The position numbers were made by a program, and so were the translations under genes. This document shows, one piece after another, positions 25,506 to 39,329 of a stretch of 64,000 nucleotides of DNA. Location: contig JAQFVV010012404.1 in the NCBI GenBank assembly GCA_028023455.1, forward strand, positions 13,193,421 through 13,257,420. Direction: 5' to 3'. Under the pieces are notes generated by a model, which saw nothing but the letters and a program-made list of their open reading frames with translations, ran no database searches and was not told the DNA's origin. The stretch's first letter is position 1. Each line of letters begins with the position of its first letter. Source of the DNA: Epiperipatus broadwayi. Taxonomy: Eukaryota > Onychophora > Udeonychophora > Euonychophora > Peripatidae.

Positions 25506-27638
25506 AAAGAATAATAATAATAAAAATATGATAAATGATGTGATTTAAAAGAGAAACCAAAAAATAAAAATACAAAAGTGTGTGCAATTTAAAAACATTG
25601 TTTAATAAATAGTAATCCTATTGTTTATAAAAAAAAGTCATAAAATAAAAAGAACTTTTGATGACCATTTCAATGGCATTTCATCATATTAATATTGACA
25701 GAAATCTTTAATTCTTAGAAGAGTAGAAAAAAAAGCGAATGAGAATAAAAGAGAAAAGGCAGTAACATAAAAATGGAGGAAAATGTTTTGTAGAAAAATG
25801 ATTGGCTAAATATTAAGATACAGAAAAGATTATTTATGTATAGATAGATCAATATTTTCACAATCATTACTACTAAATATCTGTTTTGATACTTTAAGAT
25901 AATGAAATCAATCTTTAAAAAGCCTCATGACATATTGGTTAGGGTTCTGAATATCATGTACATAACCTGGAATTTAAATCTGGAATATACTAAAACAACA
26001 TTGTAGTTGAAAAAATTAAAGCAAGAGTAATACATTATCCAAATATTCACTTTATTGCAAATAGTTGCAATTTAAACAATGTGGAATACCTCAGCTTGGT
26101 TTAAAAAATAAAGATAGATGCATGTAATTTTTATGCTTGATATATCTATTAGTAAAATAATTTTTATTGTGGTAATTAAATGTATATGGCTTAACCAATT
26201 TTTTATTTACTGATGATAAACAAATATTCCCAGCCTACCAGATTAAAAGCAGTCTTAAAGTCAACTTGTTATATAACATAATTTGTTAATTTTTTTGCAT
26301 ATAATATTAGCTCTTGCACCAAAAGAGTAGCTTAAAATGTACAGTAGCATGTTTTTATTGCATAATGTGATAAGGAAAACTTAAGGCAGATATGATCATT
26401 TAGTTGTTTAAGAATAATCTGTGCAAACATTTTTGGATCAATATTCATCAGTGAAATGTGAAACAAGTCATTCACTGAGAGATATAAGGCATTTGATTTT
26501 TTTCTAAGTCAAAATGTACATTAGTAGATATGTTAGATATGTAATATTTCTGTAAACAAAGTTGATTATAATATTTATGTAATGTGAAAGTAATAATTTA
26601 GATGCTTGTAAATATTAGCTAGAACAAAAACATTTGGTAATGAGATCGGAGAATGTAAGTGCATAATTTTCTGAACAATTTATTGCTTTGAGATAAAAGT
26701 ATTTTAAAAAATTTGTATGCCATGGTTAATAGAGCATTTAAGAAGTTCAATATCAGTGTTAGTGGGTGACATGAATGTATTTTCTTTTAACAATATAGAA
26801 ATAACAAAATGTATAGAAGAGTTGACTTTGCATGGGGTAGTTTATCTTGGAAAGATTTGGGATTACTTTTTTTTAACCTAAGTATTATAGAATTTTGATT
26901 ATAAAGAGCAGTAGCTAACTAACTCCATTTTGCAGTTTGTGGATAAAAAGATTTACATCTTTGCATTGTGTAGTAATTTGAAAAGTTGATGTCATTAATA
27001 CATTGTCTTATAAGATTATTTGAATGATAATCTGTTAATTGATCAGAACAACAATTATTTAGAAATTTTTTAGTAGTATCCATATTGAATCTAATAGTTT
27101 TGCAACTGATAAAAGTAATTACTGGCAATTACCATGTTAGGAATGTCATTGATAATTAATATAAATATTGAAAAATTGACACTTTAATGTAAATTTGTGA
27201 ATTGTAGCTTTATTTTGAAGAGTGCTTTGGTGAGAATTACATAAACATTATCAAAAATAAAAAAACTACAACATCAACAGGAAAAATTAAAAAAAAAACT
27301 CAATGAGACAAGATTCTTGACTTCCAATAAATAACACATCATTTGGAGGGAATAGTGAAAGTAGTGATAGCAAGGCTAGTTGATGGAGCTTTATTTTTAA
27401 AGTAGATGGTAACTCATTATAGAATTTAATTTAAATCATTACACACATGATAGACTTATATAGGATTTTTATCTTGGAGAATATTTATTATACCTCTGAG
27501 TTTTTGGCATGAATATATTGCTGTAAGGTAGTACAATTGTGACTGAAAAATAACTGAAACAAATATTATTTTTAATCTTGTCAATGGAAATTACCTATTT
27601 CTTAATACATCTACGCTTAGTGCTGATCAGATGTTGGG

Positions 27639-27640
<2 letters not shown>
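25506..27640. other. AT-rich stretch; possible but unproven pol remnant at 26.7-27.2 kb
   Basis: No convincing gene. Minus-strand translation at 26.7-26.9 kb gives short strings such as IPNLSKI and SENYAL that loosely resemble RNase H-region words of Gypsy pol. The run is short and interrupted, so I do not annotate it. The 69-codon minus frame at 26919-27128 is not recognised. Confidence 0.35.

Positions 27641-27713
<73 letters not shown>
27641..27713 (+). repeat. (TA)n microsatellite
   Basis: About 36 uninterrupted TA units, ending ~80 bp before LTR A2. Confidence 0.97.
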
Positions 27714-27715
<2 letters not shown>

Positions 27716-27775
27716 CAATAGAATATATGTAATCTAAATGATCTCAAACAAAAATACACATATGAAGAAAGAAGG

Positions 27776-27794
27776 TCTCAAATGTTGGTGCCAA
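27776..27794 (-). other. Primer-binding-site-like sequence of LTR A2
   Basis: The minus strand reads TGGCACCAACATTTGAGAC next to the LTR edge, similar to the A1 site with one C missing. It indicates that A2, too, is a 5' LTR of an element that ran leftwards. Only ~60 bp separate it from the (TA)n tract, so the internal region is gone or scrambled. Confidence 0.5.
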
Positions 27795-27796
27795 AA

Positions 27797-30726
<2,930 letters not shown>

Positions 30727-30740
30727 ATATATATATATAT

Positions 30741-32350
30741 TGTACCAGGTGTGTTTGGAAGATGATCCGGAGTACTTTATTTGATAGGTTTAACTGGGTT
30801 TAAATGTTATTTATCATAATTTTATAATTTTATATTATAAATATTATGTGAATAAACCAGTCCTTCAAGCAGAGGGAAGAATACCATTGATAGCAAACTA
30901 TCAATGATATGCATGATCAGACCAAGCTATGCAACACATAACATGATCACATTTCCAGACGGTGGCCCACCTTGACTGCTATATTCAAACCCCTACTACC
31001 TAAGCCCTTTATTTGTTTTAAGGTAAACATCACGTGCCAGCTAGTTATGAGAACTAACATGTTTGGACAGTAGACCCATAAACAAGCACTCAAAATATCC
31101 CATGACTAGCTCAATGAAAAGAATAATCTAACACATTATTGCTTTAATTAGTGGTAAAAAAATTGATGGACAATTTAAGCTTAAAGATTATTTATTTAGC
31201 TAAATATTTACTATTGTAAAATTTAAAATACTTTTATAAAACTTAATTAAATTAGATAATGATAATTACATATAATAGTCACACACATTTTTAATTCATA
31301 CACTAGAATATCATATAACAAAACATTAAATAATATTTGACATTTAAAACATGCTGACTCTGGGAGGCTTCAAATTATTGCAATGGCTACATAAATGGAA
31401 ATAAGAAAATGTTGTTACCTAGAATTTTAGAATGTGGATACTTCTTGCTGTTTGCTGCTTCACATGAAAATCTTTCCAACCAGTTGGATTCAAAGTTTTT
31501 GTGGAGGTTTTCTGTTTAGTGCTGTTCCTTACTACTTCTTATTTGAGTCAGTTAGACATTGGGCAGCTTCAGATTATTAGGTGTGCATTACTTTCATTTT
31601 GGGCAGGCTACTGGCATTTAAGACAGGCTTGGAGCTCATCGCATGCTCCTAAAAGCTGCTCACTACTGCATGATCTTTATTAATGAGTACTTGAGAAGAC
31701 ACCAAGAACTGATTGACTGAACTGAACTGAAGAACTGATTTAATCTGATTGATCTCAACTGATGAAAATTTGGACTATTTATATGATGAGCTGTTATCAT
31801 TTTGGTAATTGGTTTTTATATCCACCAGCTATATTTGTTGTTGAAATTCCTCCACTGTTTTTGAATACATTTCTTAGATAAGTTTTTGATTACATGTTTT
31901 CATTTGGTAGCCATTGCAAATTCTGTGTTTATATATCTTATGATTATACAATATTTTTTAACTTTCATTTATTCCTTAACATTGAACATGCACATATTTT
32001 GCTATGTTTACAATTGCTATTAACACACATATATATTTGCATTTCTTTAAATTATGGGAAAAAGCTTTTTTTGTCTTTAATTTGAATGACAAGAGATATT
32101 TTTAATTTGTATAAAAGATTTATATCTTAAGCTTTTATTTTTTTTTAAAGTTATATTTTTTACCCCCTTCCAATTAATTAATTGTAACTTTTATTTCAAA
32201 TTACTAATAATAGAAAAAAACCTCTTTAGGTTTTTATTCTGACTATTTTCTTTTATTGAACAGTATTTTATTTAGACTATTAAAAACTCTTTAGATTTTT
32301 TTATAAACAACAATCTCTCAAACTGAAACATTCACATTATTTATGATAAT
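30741..32350 (-). repeat. Left direct repeat (presumed 3' LTR) of element B
   Basis: It starts TGTACCAGGTGTG and is shared with 34516 onwards: GGTTTAACTGGGTTTAAA, TATCAATGAT...ATGATCAGAC, GTTATGAGAACTAA, TGTTTGGACAGTAG, CTTCTTGCTGTTTGCTGCTT, TGGGCAGCTTCAGATTATTA, AAGCTGCTCA and TTTAGATTTTTTTATAAACA follow in order. Similarity ends at about TTATTTATGATAATTT (32337-32352). Unlike the right copy it has no sequence to its left resembling a primer-binding site, as expected for a 3' LTR. A 63-codon frame at 31894-32085 has a counterpart in the other LTR, but this is explained by repeat homology. Confidence 0.7.
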
Positions 32351-32597
32351 TTATGCTGATGACATTACTTTCAATGATAAAGTACTAGATGATGATCTCT
32401 GGGACAGCACTATTTTTTGTGATACAGAGACTTTGAATGATGCAGACGCAGAGTTGCTGGCTCACCCTGACTTACTCATATTTGACATGAAGCTTCAAAT
32501 GCCGGGTTTCTACCAGACTTTGTTAAGAAAAGGTCACTGCAAATGGCAGAATTCATCTACTTTCCAAATCAACTTATGCTTTGGAAATGAAATATGA
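32343..32597 (+). other. 84-codon open frame, unrecognised
   Basis: The frame starts in the last bases of the left LTR and runs through more balanced, less AT-biased sequence than its surroundings (acidic N-terminal half, DDDLWDSTIFCDTETL). The string IIYADDITF near its start resembles the YADD box of LINE reverse transcriptases, but nothing around it fits that fold. It runs opposite to element B. Function unknown; chance frame or captured fragment are both possible. Confidence 0.25.
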
Positions 32598-33284
32598 AAT
32601 ATACAAAATAAGGGTACTCTCCCCCAAAGAAGTGATTCGCTGCTTACCCTGGTTGTTCCCAGTGCACATTTTTAAAGAAAATGGGGATTCTCCCCTGAGA
32701 AGTAATCCCTGACAGTGCTGATTTCATCCAGCCAACAGCTTTAACTTTTCCTTAACACTTATTTGTATACTTGCTATCCTCCTTTCAATTAATTACAATC
32801 TTTTATACACTCCTAACTTAGACATAGATTTGCATTTCATTTATATTATTTATTATCTTACAATATTATTTTTAAACCATTATGAACATTATTTTAACAT
32901 ATTTATTTATATTAATCTTAGATATATTATTTTTTTACAACCATTTCTTTAATTTGCTATTTTATTTTTATTACAATTCATCCTTTATTATTTTGCTACA
33001 GATATTTTATTTATTTATTTAACTTGATTACTTTAAACCATTTATTTAACTTCCTTTTAATAACTTGCATGCATTCAAAACAAACTTTCATTTTATTACG
33101 CTCCTTTATTTATTATTTTCTACAAATATATTATACTTATTTATTTAACTTGATTTTATTGATTTTATTTGAACTATTTATTTATGAATATTTTTCTTCT
33201 TAATGTGCATGTGAAAAATAATCTTTTATCCAATGAAGCCTCCTTGTTATGATTTTATGTAAACAACTCATAATTTTCTTTCCT

Positions 33285-33400
33285 TTTTTTATTATTTTAG
33301 TTTTAAATAGTGAAATTTTAGATTCAAGTTTATCACCTACATCAAAAGTTTTTCTTTTATTAAATTCATTATCCATTTCTGGTCCTTTGTTTCTTTTTCG
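33285..33400 (-). pseudogene. Possible integrase C-terminal fragment of element B
   Basis: Minus-strand translation past the gag-like ORF gives a short run with the pattern NxFNKRKTFDVGDKLESKI, which resembles the small beta-barrel after the Gypsy integrase core (pattern F-x-V-G-D-x-V). The surrounding frames are broken. If correct, pol was deleted except for its 3' end, which would explain how gag came to lie next to it. The match is short and the assignment is tentative. Confidence 0.35.
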
Positions 33401-33509
33401 TTACTTTAATATTCTGTTCATTAACTAACTCCTAAACTTTGTCAGGTGGGTCTTTCTTTCTACTTACTAACTCTATAATATAAATTAACTTCCCCCTCTT
33501 GTATATCTC

Positions 33510-34145
33510 TCACTTATAATTTATTGCCTTGTATCTTTCCCATTCCATCCTATTTTCTGCCTTGTAAATTGAAAAACTTTTATACTTGGCAAAACTCCGT
33601 ATTTCTTCAAACTGAGAATATTTTTTCTTAATCTTTCTCTTTGTTTTAAATCTACATTTACAATGAACATGAACATTTACTTTAACCTCTTTATTTTTAC
33701 TTCCTTGTGAAAACTCCTTTCCGTTATCTTCTACCTGTATTATTTTCATTTCCAAGTTACTATACTTAACACTATCTTGTTTTAGTAACTCTTGATCTAC
33801 ACTTTCTAATTCATCTTTCCCTTCACTTACATCTCTTACCACCTCAACTTCCTTTTCTTTTTCCTGACTTTCTTTTGTTAAATCTAACTCTATGATTTGT
33901 TGGTTTTCCCCTACCTTTTCTGTTATCTCACACCTCATTTCTTTTATTTTTCTAATCATTTCTATTTTGAACTCTTGCTGACTTTGCTTCAATTCCTGAC
34001 TCAATTCTTCTTTGAACTCTTGCTGACTTTTCTTAAATTCCTGATTCATTTCTGCTCTGAATTCTTGCATTTCTCTCATCATATCTATCATCATTTTCAT
34101 CAACATCTGTGTCTCAGATATATCTTCTTTTTCTTTTTCAGCCAT
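33510..34145 (-). CDS. Coiled-coil gag-like protein of element B (211 aa)
   Basis: The longest non-repetitive open frame in the window. Residues ~1-20 begin MAEKEKEDISETQ; ~20-85 form a strongly predicted coiled coil containing 15-residue repeats (QEF-KKSQ, QELKQSQQEF), encoded by 45-bp units at about 33969, 34014 and 34059. Residues ~85-140 are acidic (QEKEKEVEVV, EGKDELESVD) and ~145-211 are basic with a short HVHCKCRFKTKRKIKKK segment that could bind nucleic acid. No CCHC knuckle is seen. It lies ~370 bp downstream of the primer-binding site on the same strand, the gag position. The start Met is preceded by a duplicated start region giving a 6-codon upstream ORF. An intact frame within decayed surroundings suggests younger age or past selection. 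Chromosomal coiled-coil protein is a less likely alternative. Confidence 0.55.
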   Translation of the reverse strand: MAEKEKEDISETQMLMKMMIDMMREMQEFRAEMNQEFKKSQQEFKEELSQELKQSQQEFKIEMIRKIKEMRCEITEKVGENQQIIELDLTKESQEKEKEVEVVRDVSEGKDELESVDQELLKQDSVKYSNLEMKIIQVEDNGKEFSQGSKNKEVKVNVHVHCKCRFKTKRKIKKKYSQFEEIRSFAKYKSFSIYKAENRMEWERYKAINYK

Positions 34146-34188
34146 TTCTGTGTCTCAGATATATCTTATTTTTCTTTTTCAGCCATTT
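34107..34188 (-). repeat. 41-bp tandem duplication over the gag start codon
   Basis: The minus-strand start region is present twice with a 41-bp period (34107-34147 and 34148-34188), nearly identical. As 41 is not a multiple of three, the upstream Met lies in another frame and reads only MAEKEK before a TAA stop, creating a short upstream ORF 35-41 bases before the real start. Confidence 0.85.
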
Positions 34189-34489
34189 TTGAAACAAAAT
34201 TTCTATTCCACTAAATTTAAATATGAACTGTTTAATTATTTTGTTACACGGAACATACAACTGACTCTATCCCCTTTGTGCTTTTTCTCTACCCATTTTT
34301 AATGCTTTAACTCTGCCCAAAATATCTGTCTTTAATTCTCTCTTTTCATTTAAAGAAGAAAAAAAAGTTTCAGTCAATTCTTTATTTAAATTATACCACT
34401 TTAAAATTCACAATTTAGCATTTCTTTACATTTTTTATTTATTTATTTTCAAACAAGAATATATTTATTTCACTGTTATTTATGGTGGT

Positions 34490-34514
34490 TTGGCTCCACA
34501 TTGGGAAAATCCAA
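34490..34514 (-). other. Primer-binding-site-like sequence of element B
   Basis: Next to the LTR edge the minus strand reads TGGATTTTCCCAATGTGGAG, which resembles the A-type sites (TGGCACCCAACATGAGG) if a 3-base insertion after TGG is allowed. It fixes the direction of the element as right to left. Confidence 0.45.
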
Positions 34515-34515
34515 T

Positions 34516-36268
34516 TGTACTGGGTGTATTCGGAAGATGATCCAGAGCACTCTATTTGCTAGGTTTAACTGGGTTTAAACCTTATTTATCATAATTTTAT
34601 AAATTTTATATTATAAATATTACATGAATGGACTGGCCCTTTGAGCTGAGAGGAGAATATCATTGATAGCAGAGCTATCAATGATTCCCATGATCAGACT
34701 GAGCTATGCAATGCATAACATGATCTCATTTCCAAACCATGGCCCACATCAACTGTTAGATTCAAACCCCTACTATCCAAGCACTTTATTTTTTTTTAGA
34801 TAAATCTCAGGCATCAGCTAGTTATGAGAACTAATGTGTTTGGACAGTAGGCTCATAATCCAGTGCTCAAAATATCCCATGACTAGCTCAATTAAAAGAA
34901 TAATCCAACACATTAATGCTTTAATTAGTGTTAAAGAATTGACTGACAAATATTAAATTTTAAAGATAATTTATTTTTAAATAAGTAACTATTATCTTAA
35001 TTTTAACTACTTTTATAGAACTTAATTAAATTAGACAATGATAATTATATATAATGACCACACACATTCTTAATTCATACACTAGAATATCATACAACAA
35101 AGCATTAAATAATATTTGACATTTAAAACATGCTCATCAATAGTTCTTTATGCATGCTATAGAGTTCATTATTAATTGTCTCTGGGAGGCTTCAAATTAT
35201 TTCAATGGCTACATTAATTATAAATGAAAATAAAAGATGTTGTTACCTAGGATTTTAGAATGGGGATACTTCTTGCTGTTTGCTGCTTCATGTGAAAATC
35301 TCAACCAGTTGGATTCAAAGTTTTTGTGGAGGTTTTTCTTGAGTGCTGTTCCTTTCTACTTCTTATTCAAGACAGTTAGACATTGGGCAGCTTCAGATTA
35401 TTAGGTGTGCATTACTTTTATCTCAAGCAGGCTACTGGCATTTAGGACAGGCTTGGAGCTCATTGTATGCTCCTAAAAGCTGCTCAACACTGCATGATCT
35501 TTATTAATGAGTACATGAGAAGACACTGAGAGCTGATTGATTGAACTGAACTGAAAAACTGATTTAATCTGATTGATCTCAATTGATAGATTGAACTCAA
35601 CTGAACTGCCTGATGAAAATCCAGACTATTTATATGATGACCTGTTGTCACTTTGGTATTTGGTTTTTATGTCCACCAGCTATATTTGTTGTTGAAATTC
35701 CTCCATTGTTTTTGAATGCATTCCTTATATAGGTTTTTGATTACATGTTTTCATTTGGTAGCCATTGCAAATTCTGTATTTATATATCTTATGATTGTAC
35801 AATATTTTTTAACTTTCATTTATTCCTTAACATTGATCACGCACATATTTTGCTATGTTTACAATCATTATTAACACACATATATATTTGCATTTCTTTA
35901 AATTATGGGAAAAAGCTTTTTTTTGTCTTTAATTTGAATGACAAGAGATATTTTTAATTTGCATTTTTTTAAATTACGGGAAAAGCCTTTTTTTTTTTTA
36001 ATTTAAATGACAAGAGGTATTTTTAATTTGTATAAAAGATTTATATCTTAAACTTTTAGTTTTTTTTTTAAGTTATATTTTTTACCTCCTTCCAATTAAT
36101 TAATTGTAACTTTTATTTCAAACCACTAATAATAGAAAAAAAACTTTTTAGACTTTTGTTCTGACTATTTTCTTTTATCGAACTGTATTTTATTTCGACT
36201 ACTAAAAACTCTTTAGATTTTTTTTATAAACAACAATCTCTCAAACTAAAATCTATGCATTATTTATG
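34516..36268 (-). repeat. Right direct repeat (presumed 5' LTR) of element B
   Basis: It starts TGTACTGGGTGTATTCGG and follows the left copy to about TTATTTATGATAATTTT. It is ~140 bp longer, mostly because of an insertion near 35133-35180 (TCATCAATAGTTCTTTATGC region) and a ~70-bp tandem duplication near 35890-36017. The differences and ~15% divergence show the insertion is not recent. Confidence 0.7.
35887..36017 (-). repeat. ~70-bp imperfect tandem duplication in right LTR of B
   Basis: The block TTTGCATTTCTTTAAATTATGGG...ATGACAAGAGATATTTTTAA is repeated at once with several substitutions (TTACGGG, ATGACAAGAGGTATT). The left LTR has only one copy. Confidence 0.8.
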
Positions 36269-36269
36269 A

Positions 36270-36999
36270 TAATTTTATTTTAATAATTTTTTTTAGACAA
36301 ATTTCACGTGGATTGCTTTTTTCATAAGTGGTGCAATATATACTGTTTAGAGCATTAACAATGATAGATATAAATGATAAAGTAATTTTTGTTTTAGTAA
36401 TGACAAAGATATCAGCATGGTGATCATTTAGAAATCAACTTAGGTGTGAAAATTCTCTTGTGTGAATCAAGTCCTTTCACATTTATTGTGGCAAATTTAA
36501 TGTTTTGCATCTTATAATTTTGAAGAGCAATGCTTTTTCCTGGCATGTTTGATCTCTAAGTCAGGTATTATAACTCTTTTATTGCTTTTATTGGCAGAGG
36601 AGGTAATTTTGTTGGGTGTTTCACAAGGTTTGTTTTTTATTTTGGATAATTTTTAATGTATGTGTTATCTTGGTTGTACCACATAACTGAATTCTATGTA
36701 TTCCTTACAACTGGGTCCATGGATTATTGAAATTGATTATCCTTAAACAAATTTTGACATTAACTTATTCATTATTATGTGCACTTAAAATGTGCAAGTA
36801 ATTTCAAATTATAAACATCCAGTTTTTGCTTAAGATTAACAGAAATTTACACAATCTATGCATGTGCTTTTTACATCATCGTTTCCATCATTCTTTCTAT
36901 TTTCCATAAAGGTGAGTTTTATTTTCCTACGATGAAAAATAAAAATTTTATCATAATTTTTGAGATCAACTAAATTGAATTTTTTTGTTTTTCTCTTAG
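36270..36999. other. No gene supported; isolated splice-donor-like site
   Basis: Mostly AT-rich. A 69-bp segment (36843-36911) is bounded by AG and a strong donor (AAAG|GTGAGT), but its reading frame cannot be joined to the segment at 37000, so it is not annotated as coding; it could be a non-coding exon. Confidence 0.35.
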
Positions 37000-37151
37000 T
37001 TTCTTTAATATCAAGGAAGTAACAAGCATCGTAAAAAGTACATCAGAAAAAATACAACTTTTTTACCAATGTACTTTGAAGACAACGTTATTGAGGGCTG
37101 ATGGTAAGTTTTTATTTTTCTATATTCTATAATTATTATTATATATATATA

Positions 37152-37185
<34 letters not shown>

Positions 37186-38113
37186 TGAATTTAAATTTGA
37201 TAAAAATATACAAAAAAATTATTGTTGAAAGTAACATATACGCTAATCAAAAAGTAGATTAATTAGATTATACGAGAGACAAAGATAAAAATATTTTGCA
37301 AATATTATGATCCAATGTAGATTTTTCTATAATGTATTTTCTGCATTTTAATAATAATAAAAATATGCAAATGCTAAAAGTAAAGATTTTGACAATATAT
37401 AAACTTAGGCCGATTATAGACCACTGCAATGTAAATTTCAAAGCTGCATATCATATGTAGAGAGAGGTGGCAGTTGATAAAGTTATTACTAAATTTATGG
37501 TCATAGTAGCATGAAGCAATATGAGACCTCAAAATCTATATAGATAGGATAGTACTACATTGCACTGACTCTAAACTACTAACTTATGTACCTCAGGCTT
37601 AACTCTATAATGAATTTAGTATTTTATTAACTTTTTATTTTATTATTTTATTTTGTATATATTGACTATTTTAGTAATACTTTTTAATAAATTACAAACT
37701 GTATTGAAATTCTTTATTATAATATTCAAATTATACTAATTATTAATCAATATTAACTACTTGTTATTAGGGATGGCATATTCATTGCAAACCCCTGTAT
37801 GGAAATACATTTTGAAGGGATACTAGGAAAAATGAAAGGTACTAATGTCTTTATTCTACCAAGTTTTCAAATGTTGGATTACCTTAGGTAAGTGTTATTA
37901 TATACTAATTTTTTTATAAATTTTATGATGAATCCAACTAACATACTAACAAAATTATAATTTTAAATTGTATGCATGATAATTTTGAATTTATAAAATA
38001 ATATGAAAATAATTATTAGAAATATTCTTTTATTCTTTTTTTATTATGTTGAATATCAATGACTATATTTTTTCAGCTTCATTACATTCTTTGATGTCTC
38101 ATATTTGAAATAA
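37000..38113 (+). CDS. Candidate 3' end of a host gene: three exon-like segments
   Basis: Three short open segments carry splice signals. Segment 1 (37000-37103) follows TTTTTCTCTTAG and ends at GATG|GTAAGT; it reads 34 codons (FFNIKEVTSIVK ... LLRAD). Segment 2 (37771-37887) follows ACTTGTTATTAG and ends at CTTAG|GTAAGTG; it reads 38 codons (DGIFIANPCMEIHFEG ... QMLDYL). Segment 3 (38077-38113) follows ATATTTTTTCAG, keeps the frame of segment 2 and ends in TAA after 12 residues (...FFDVSYLK). Junction 2-3 is in frame. Junction 1-2 is off by one if both strong sites are used; a weak donor 4 bp on (GGTAA|GTTTTT) or a missed micro-exon would repair it, or the gene is dead. The protein is not recognised. 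No start exon was found; element B lies just upstream. Confidence 0.3.
37140..37185 (+). repeat. (AT)n/(ATT)n microsatellite in presumed intron
   Basis: A short AT run followed by about ten ATT units. Confidence 0.9.
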
Positions 38114-39285
38114 TATATATTATGTCATTTTTGAGTAATACAAACATATATTATGATAAAACTTGTGGCTTAACATAATTTTTAAAATATTCAATATGGC
38201 CACTTCAATACTGAAAAGGTTAATTCTCATAATTGCAATTTACATATGATATATCTGTCAAAGGGTTACTGGTAATGCATTTTTGATTGGATTGTGTTAT
38301 CTTGAACAGGAATGAAAATTCCGTGATGCCTAGGTGTTAAATATTCATCAAAATAAACGCTTTTGTCATCAATGCAATGAAGAAAAATAAAATATATCCC
38401 ATTTTATAAAGATTGAATAAGTTCTTTAATAAGGCAATATGTTTTGCTGTAAATAATATCTACCATCAACGATAATTCGACTGTCATTTAAATAGGAGTT
38501 CTATTTATTGATGAATAAGTCATTTATCAAACGAAAAACAATCTGCTGAGATTCTTTTCATTATCATAGTATGGCATTTTTAAATTTTAATTAATTTCTT
38601 TAGTTCTACTTTAAAACACTCATTACTTTTAATTTAATTCTACGAAATAATAGCGATTTGTTTACTTATATATATATATTAATTTAACTGGTTCGAACAT
38701 ATAATAATTTTTAACTAGTATTTAATGTTATATGATTTTCTGTTTTATTTATTATTATTTGCATAGCGTTAGATAATATTTTATTAACTAAATTTGTAAA
38801 TATATATAATAGTGCAACAATGAAAAATATACTATATAAATTAATATTTAAGATGAACCTAATAAAATAAATTCCGTATTATTTGAGAAAATAGAAGCCT
38901 CTCAAGTGAAAAATAAATCAATTTGTTATTAGCTTTTTTTTTAAACATCTATTTTGCATAAAGGGGAAACAAACTATTATGAAAAAGTATAATTAATTGA
39001 TTACTTTTTGCAATTAATTAAGGTAAAAATCAATTTTATTATTTTTTACAAATCGTTCGGTTTAGAACAGAATATTCAAAACTAAAAGTGGCACTCTTTT
39101 GGTTTGTATTGTCCGTAGCTTTGAGACTAATGGCTTTTTAACTATGGATTAACTGGTTTAAATAATAAAACAAACTATTTTAATTTTTTAACAAAGCTTG
39201 ACTAAATGATAAAATACTAAAATTATAATCATAGTAACAAAGAACTTGACAATTATTATACTGCATTAATTAGTTAAAATCCTGA
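38114..39285. other. AT-rich stretch, no feature seen
   Basis: Would contain the 3' untranslated region of the candidate gene. No clear polyadenylation signal can be singled out in sequence this AT-rich. Confidence 0.4.
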
Positions 39286-39329
39286 GAACATAAGAATTAG
39301 GCATCCGTTTGCTACATCTAAGACCCGAA

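Larger units (their letters stand above)
30741..36268 (-). mobile_element. LTR retrotransposon B, minus strand, possibly non-autonomous
   Basis: Two direct repeats (30741-~32350 and 34516-~36268, about 85% identical by eye) flank a 2.17 kb internal region. From right to left on the minus strand this contains a primer-binding-like site (34490-34514), a 211-codon coiled-coil gag-like ORF (34145-33510) and a short stretch resembling the C-terminus of Gypsy integrase (~33375-33290). No protease, reverse transcriptase or RNase H is visible. This looks like an internal-deletion derivative that would need enzymes in trans (LARD-like). Weak points are that the right edges of the repeats do not end in a clear CA, and no polypurine tract or target duplication is evident. 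A tandem segmental duplication is the alternative. Confidence 0.6.

Noticed and set aside
26690-27130. Possible Gypsy RNase H words on the minus strand and a 69-codon frame at 26919-27128
   Set aside because: Matches are too short and scattered between stops; could be chance in AT-rich translation.
31894-32085. Pair of similar frames in 31894-32085 and 35745-35957
   Set aside because: They are the same position in the two direct repeats of element B; no protein evidence beyond that.
32350-32372. YADD string suggesting a LINE reverse transcriptase
   Set aside because: None of the flanking RT blocks is present; isolated four-residue match.
33897-34214. 105-codon plus-strand frame rich in Phe/His
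   Set aside because: Antisense shadow of the coiled-coil ORF.
36843-36911. Possible exon upstream of the candidate gene
   Set aside because: The frame needed to join the segment at 37000 has a stop at its end; only a non-coding exon would fit.
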